Assembly (NCBI GenBank): GCA_019931185.1 | Contig: JAINDK010000029.1 | Coordinates: 1-42,878, forward strand | Direction: 5' to 3' | Length of the DNA stretch: 42,878 nt | DNA from: Bryobacter sp. CoA8 C33 | GTDB taxonomy: Bacteria > Acidobacteriota > Terriglobia > Bryobacterales > Bryobacteraceae | Part shown: in pieces, positions 40,974-42,878 of the stretch | Numbering within the stretch: the first letter of the stretch is position 1 | Layout: each line of letters begins with the position of its first letter | Made by a program: the position numbers and the translations under genes | The notes under the pieces: model-generated | Databases searched by the model: none | The model's input: only the letters and a program-made list of their open reading frames with translations | What the model was told of the DNA's origin: nothing

Positions 40974-42158
40974 ATGTCCAACGAGCTGCCTTTTGGCTAC
41001 CAATACAGCACCGTCTACGCCGGCATCCGCAAAGCCGCCAAGGATGACCTCAGCCTCATCGTCAGTGAGCCGGCCGCCAACGGCGCCGCCGTCTTCACCC
41101 GCAATCTCGTCGCCGCCGCGCCCGTCGTCCTCTCGCGCGCCCATCTGAAGGCCTCCCGCGGTAAAGTCCGCGCCCTGCTCATCAACGCCGGTAATGCCAA
41201 CTGCGCCACCCGCACCGGCATGAAGGTCGCCGAAGCTACCGTCAAGGCCACCGCCAAGCTCTTCGCCTGCCCCCCGGCCCAGATCCTCCCCTCCTCCACC
41301 GGCGTCATCGGTGTCGAACTCGACCCCCGCAAAATCACTACCGCCCTCCCCGCCCTCTACGCCGGCCTCTCCACCGAACGCTTCGGCGATGTCGCCCGCG
41401 CCATCATGACCACCGACCTCGTCCCCAAAACCGCCCAGGCCAACCTCGACCTCTCCCAGGGCCGCATCCGCATCGCCGGCATGACCAAGGGCTCCGGCAT
41501 GATCCATCCCAACATGGCCACCACCCTCGGCTACATCCTAACCGACGCCACCATCTCCCCCAAAGACTGCGCCGCCATCCTCAAGCGCGCCACCGAACTC
41601 AGCTACAACCGCCTCACCGTCGATGGCGACACCTCCACCAATGACACCGTCGTTCTCCTCGCCAACGGCGCCAGCGGTGTCAAGCCCACCCCCGCCGAAC
41701 TCAAGCAGGTCGCCGATGCCATCACCAGCGTCATGAAGAATCTCGCCGCTCAAATCGCCCGCGACGGCGAAGGCGCCAAAAAGCTCGTCCGCGTCCTCGT
41801 CTCCGGCGCCCGCTCCGAACACGACGCCAACCTCATCGGCCGCGCCATCGCCAATTCCCCCCTCGTCAAAACCGCTATCGCCGGCTCGGACGCCAACTGG
41901 GGCCGCATCATCTGCGCCGCCGGCTACTCCGGCGCGCAATTCGACCCCACCCAGGTCGACATCTACCTCCAGGGCAAACGCGTCTGCAAAGCCGGCCTCG
42001 CCGCCCCCTTTGATGAACCCAAACTCAAAGCCCGCCTCGATGAGAAAGACGTCCTGATCGATCTCCGCATCGCCGGCTCCGGCAAAGGCTCGGCCGAGTT
42101 CTGGACCTGCGACCTCACCGAAGGCTACATCGAAATCAATGGCAGCTATCGCACGTAG
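40974..42158 (+). CDS. argJ: Glutamate N-acetyltransferase/amino-acid acetyltransferase
   Basis: A 394-residue self-cleaving enzyme of arginine synthesis; it moves acetyl from N-acetylornithine to glutamate and often also uses acetyl-CoA. TKGSGMIHPNMATTLGYILT contains the cleavage site between Ala182 and Thr183, which becomes the N-terminal nucleophile of the beta chain. LLINAGNANCATRTG, SSTGVIG and VDGDTSTNDTV are further signatures, and SGKGSAEFWTCDLTEGYIEINGSYRT is the standard end. Its place with aroC, def and fmt is a housekeeping operon arrangement. The next ORF overlaps its last 20 nt. Confidence 0.95.
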   Translation: MSNELPFGYQYSTVYAGIRKAAKDDLSLIVSEPAANGAAVFTRNLVAAAPVVLSRAHLKASRGKVRALLINAGNANCATRTGMKVAEATVKATAKLFACPPAQILPSSTGVIGVELDPRKITTALPALYAGLSTERFGDVARAIMTTDLVPKTAQANLDLSQGRIRIAGMTKGSGMIHPNMATTLGYILTDATISPKDCAAILKRATELSYNRLTVDGDTSTNDTVVLLANGASGVKPTPAELKQVADAITSVMKNLAAQIARDGEGAKKLVRVLVSGARSEHDANLIGRAIANSPLVKTAIAGSDANWGRIICAAGYSGAQFDPTQVDIYLQGKRVCKAGLAAPFDEPKLKARLDEKDVLIDLRIAGSGKGSAEFWTCDLTEGYIEINGSYRT

Positions 42159-42543
42159 ATCCCTTCTCGCCCTCTTCTTCGTCCCCCCGGAAACCGCGAT
42201 CCGCGATACCCTCGCCCTCCTCGCCTCCGACCTATCCGAAGGGAATCTCTCCGGCTTCCTCCGCCACTTCTCCCGCGACTTCCCCGGCCGTGAGCAGCTC
42301 CGCTATCAGGTCGCGGCCCTCCTGAACGCCCACGACCTCACCTCCAGCATCGCCATTCAATCCTCCTCCGGCGACTCCTCCCGCCAGTCTGCCCAACTCG
42401 ATTGGTACCTCGCCGGCCGCTCCAAATCCGATAACTCCATTGCCTTCCAGCGCCGCGAAGTCCTCACCCTCGACTTTTCCCGCCAAGGCAACCGCTGGCT
42501 CATCACGAAAGCCGATTCCCTCAAGATCTTTGCCCCCCTCTGA
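42139..42543 (+). CDS. Small NTF2/SnoaL-like protein
   Basis: A 134-residue protein with a short hydrophobic start (ARRSLLALFFVPP) followed by a single domain that resembles the NTF2-like cone fold: helices ETAIRDTLALLASDLSEGNLSGFLRHFSRDF, then strands in TSSIAIQSSSG, QSAQLDWYLAG, REVLTLDFSRQGNRWLITKADSLKIFAP. The final W-L-I-x-K-A-D pattern is typical of such domains in bacterial lipoprotein-like exported proteins. The function is unknown. The ATG lies 20 nt inside argJ, so it is probably cotranslated. Signal peptide status is unsure. Confidence 0.6.
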   Translation: MAAIARRSLLALFFVPPETAIRDTLALLASDLSEGNLSGFLRHFSRDFPGREQLRYQVAALLNAHDLTSSIAIQSSSGDSSRQSAQLDWYLAGRSKSDNSIAFQRREVLTLDFSRQGNRWLITKADSLKIFAPL

Positions 42544-42741
42544 TCCCCCGTCCGCGCGCCCCCCGCCTTTGCCGCACCAGCCTGCTCCCGGCCACCCGTT
42601 CACGCAAATTCCAAAATCTTTATCTCCCCTCCCCTCAATCACTTCCCCCCAATTCCCGCAATCTCCCGTTCCGCCCCATGCCACGCTCTCCCCCGTGGGA
42701 GTCCTCTCCCCACCCAAAACCAATTTCACTGGAGCAACCTC

Positions 42742-42878
42742 ATGGCTCACGCCCAACCCATCACCCTTCCCGATCTCCCCGCTCAACTCCTCGACGAGCA
42801 ACCGCACGAACGAACCCAATTCCTCGCCCTCCGCCAGCGCCTCTTCGCCGAATGTCTCCCCGGCACCCAAATCGAAGC
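42742..42878 (+). CDS. Partial unknown ORF at the right edge
   Basis: ATG 42742 has CTGGAGC about 8 nt upstream and opens a frame without stops to the window edge (MAHAQPITLPDLPAQLLDEQ and on, 45 residues seen). C-rich third positions fit coding in this genome. The fragment is too short to name. The 198 bp before it (42544-42741) are C-rich and hold no gene or terminator I can support. Confidence 0.4.
   Translation, partial: MAHAQPITLPDLPAQLLDEQPHERTQFLALRQRLFAECLPGTQIE

Overview
The window looks like a chromosomal piece of an Acidobacteriota bacterium of the Bryobacterales/Solibacter type. This is inferred from gene style: a six-repeat putative Ig protein ending in the TIGR03437 C-terminal domain that is abundant in that group, exported Gfo/Idh and FAD oxidoreductases, a carbohydrate-binding family 9-like protein, KDG-type sugar-acid catabolism and high GC with very C-rich third codon positions. 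That bias also creates many long antisense shadow ORFs, which were left out. No rRNA, tRNA or CRISPR array was seen.

Layout: (1) 1-4040 has a probable IS4-type transposase start at the very edge, then the Ig/TIGR03437 protein, a BNR sialidase-like protein and a YdcF-like protein. (2) 4190-5820 is a gene graveyard: an aldo/keto reductase pseudogene with a frameshift and stops, and an unrecognised minus-strand ORF. (3) 5826-12139 carries a CBM9-like exported protein, an unknown zinc-finger/Pro-rich, TPR and roadblock-like trio, 5-dehydro-4-deoxyglucarate dehydratase and a 14-TM MFS exporter. (4) 12176-16730 is a Tad-pilus-like cluster (two TadE-like proteins, one intact TadG/VWA protein) with two decayed TadG copies, a sigma-28-like promoter and a perfect 17-bp inverted repeat. 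(5) 16757-20118 is an FAD oxidoreductase overlapping a PQQ dehydrogenase.

(6) 20123-25808, all minus strand: an AAA ATPase plus HNH nuclease pair resembling the Septu (PtuA/PtuB) anti-phage system, followed 43 bp later by lpdA-lipB-E2, closed by an intrinsic terminator. (7) 25821-30362, plus strand: a thioredoxin-like exported protein, a POTRA-only BamA-like protein, scpA, scpB, an RluB-type pseudouridine synthase whose basic tail overlaps the next gene by 325 nt, and a CoA-binding protein. (8) 30367-31696, minus strand: exported msrA and msrB and a 41-residue Arg/Glu-rich small protein with a strong ribosome binding site. (9) 31921-38309: Gfo/Idh oxidoreductase, BON protein, LacI regulator, PhoR-like histidine kinase, amidohydrolase and cyclase-family hydrolase. 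(10) 38358-42158: aroC-def-fmt-argJ in one tight plus-strand operon, then an NTF2-like protein and a partial ORF at the right edge.

The most interesting items are the Septu-like module fused to the front of a lipoate/dehydrogenase operon, the decaying TadG array, the rluB/CoA-binding gene overlap, the small protein behind msrB, and the uncharacterised zinc-finger/TPR/roadblock trio.
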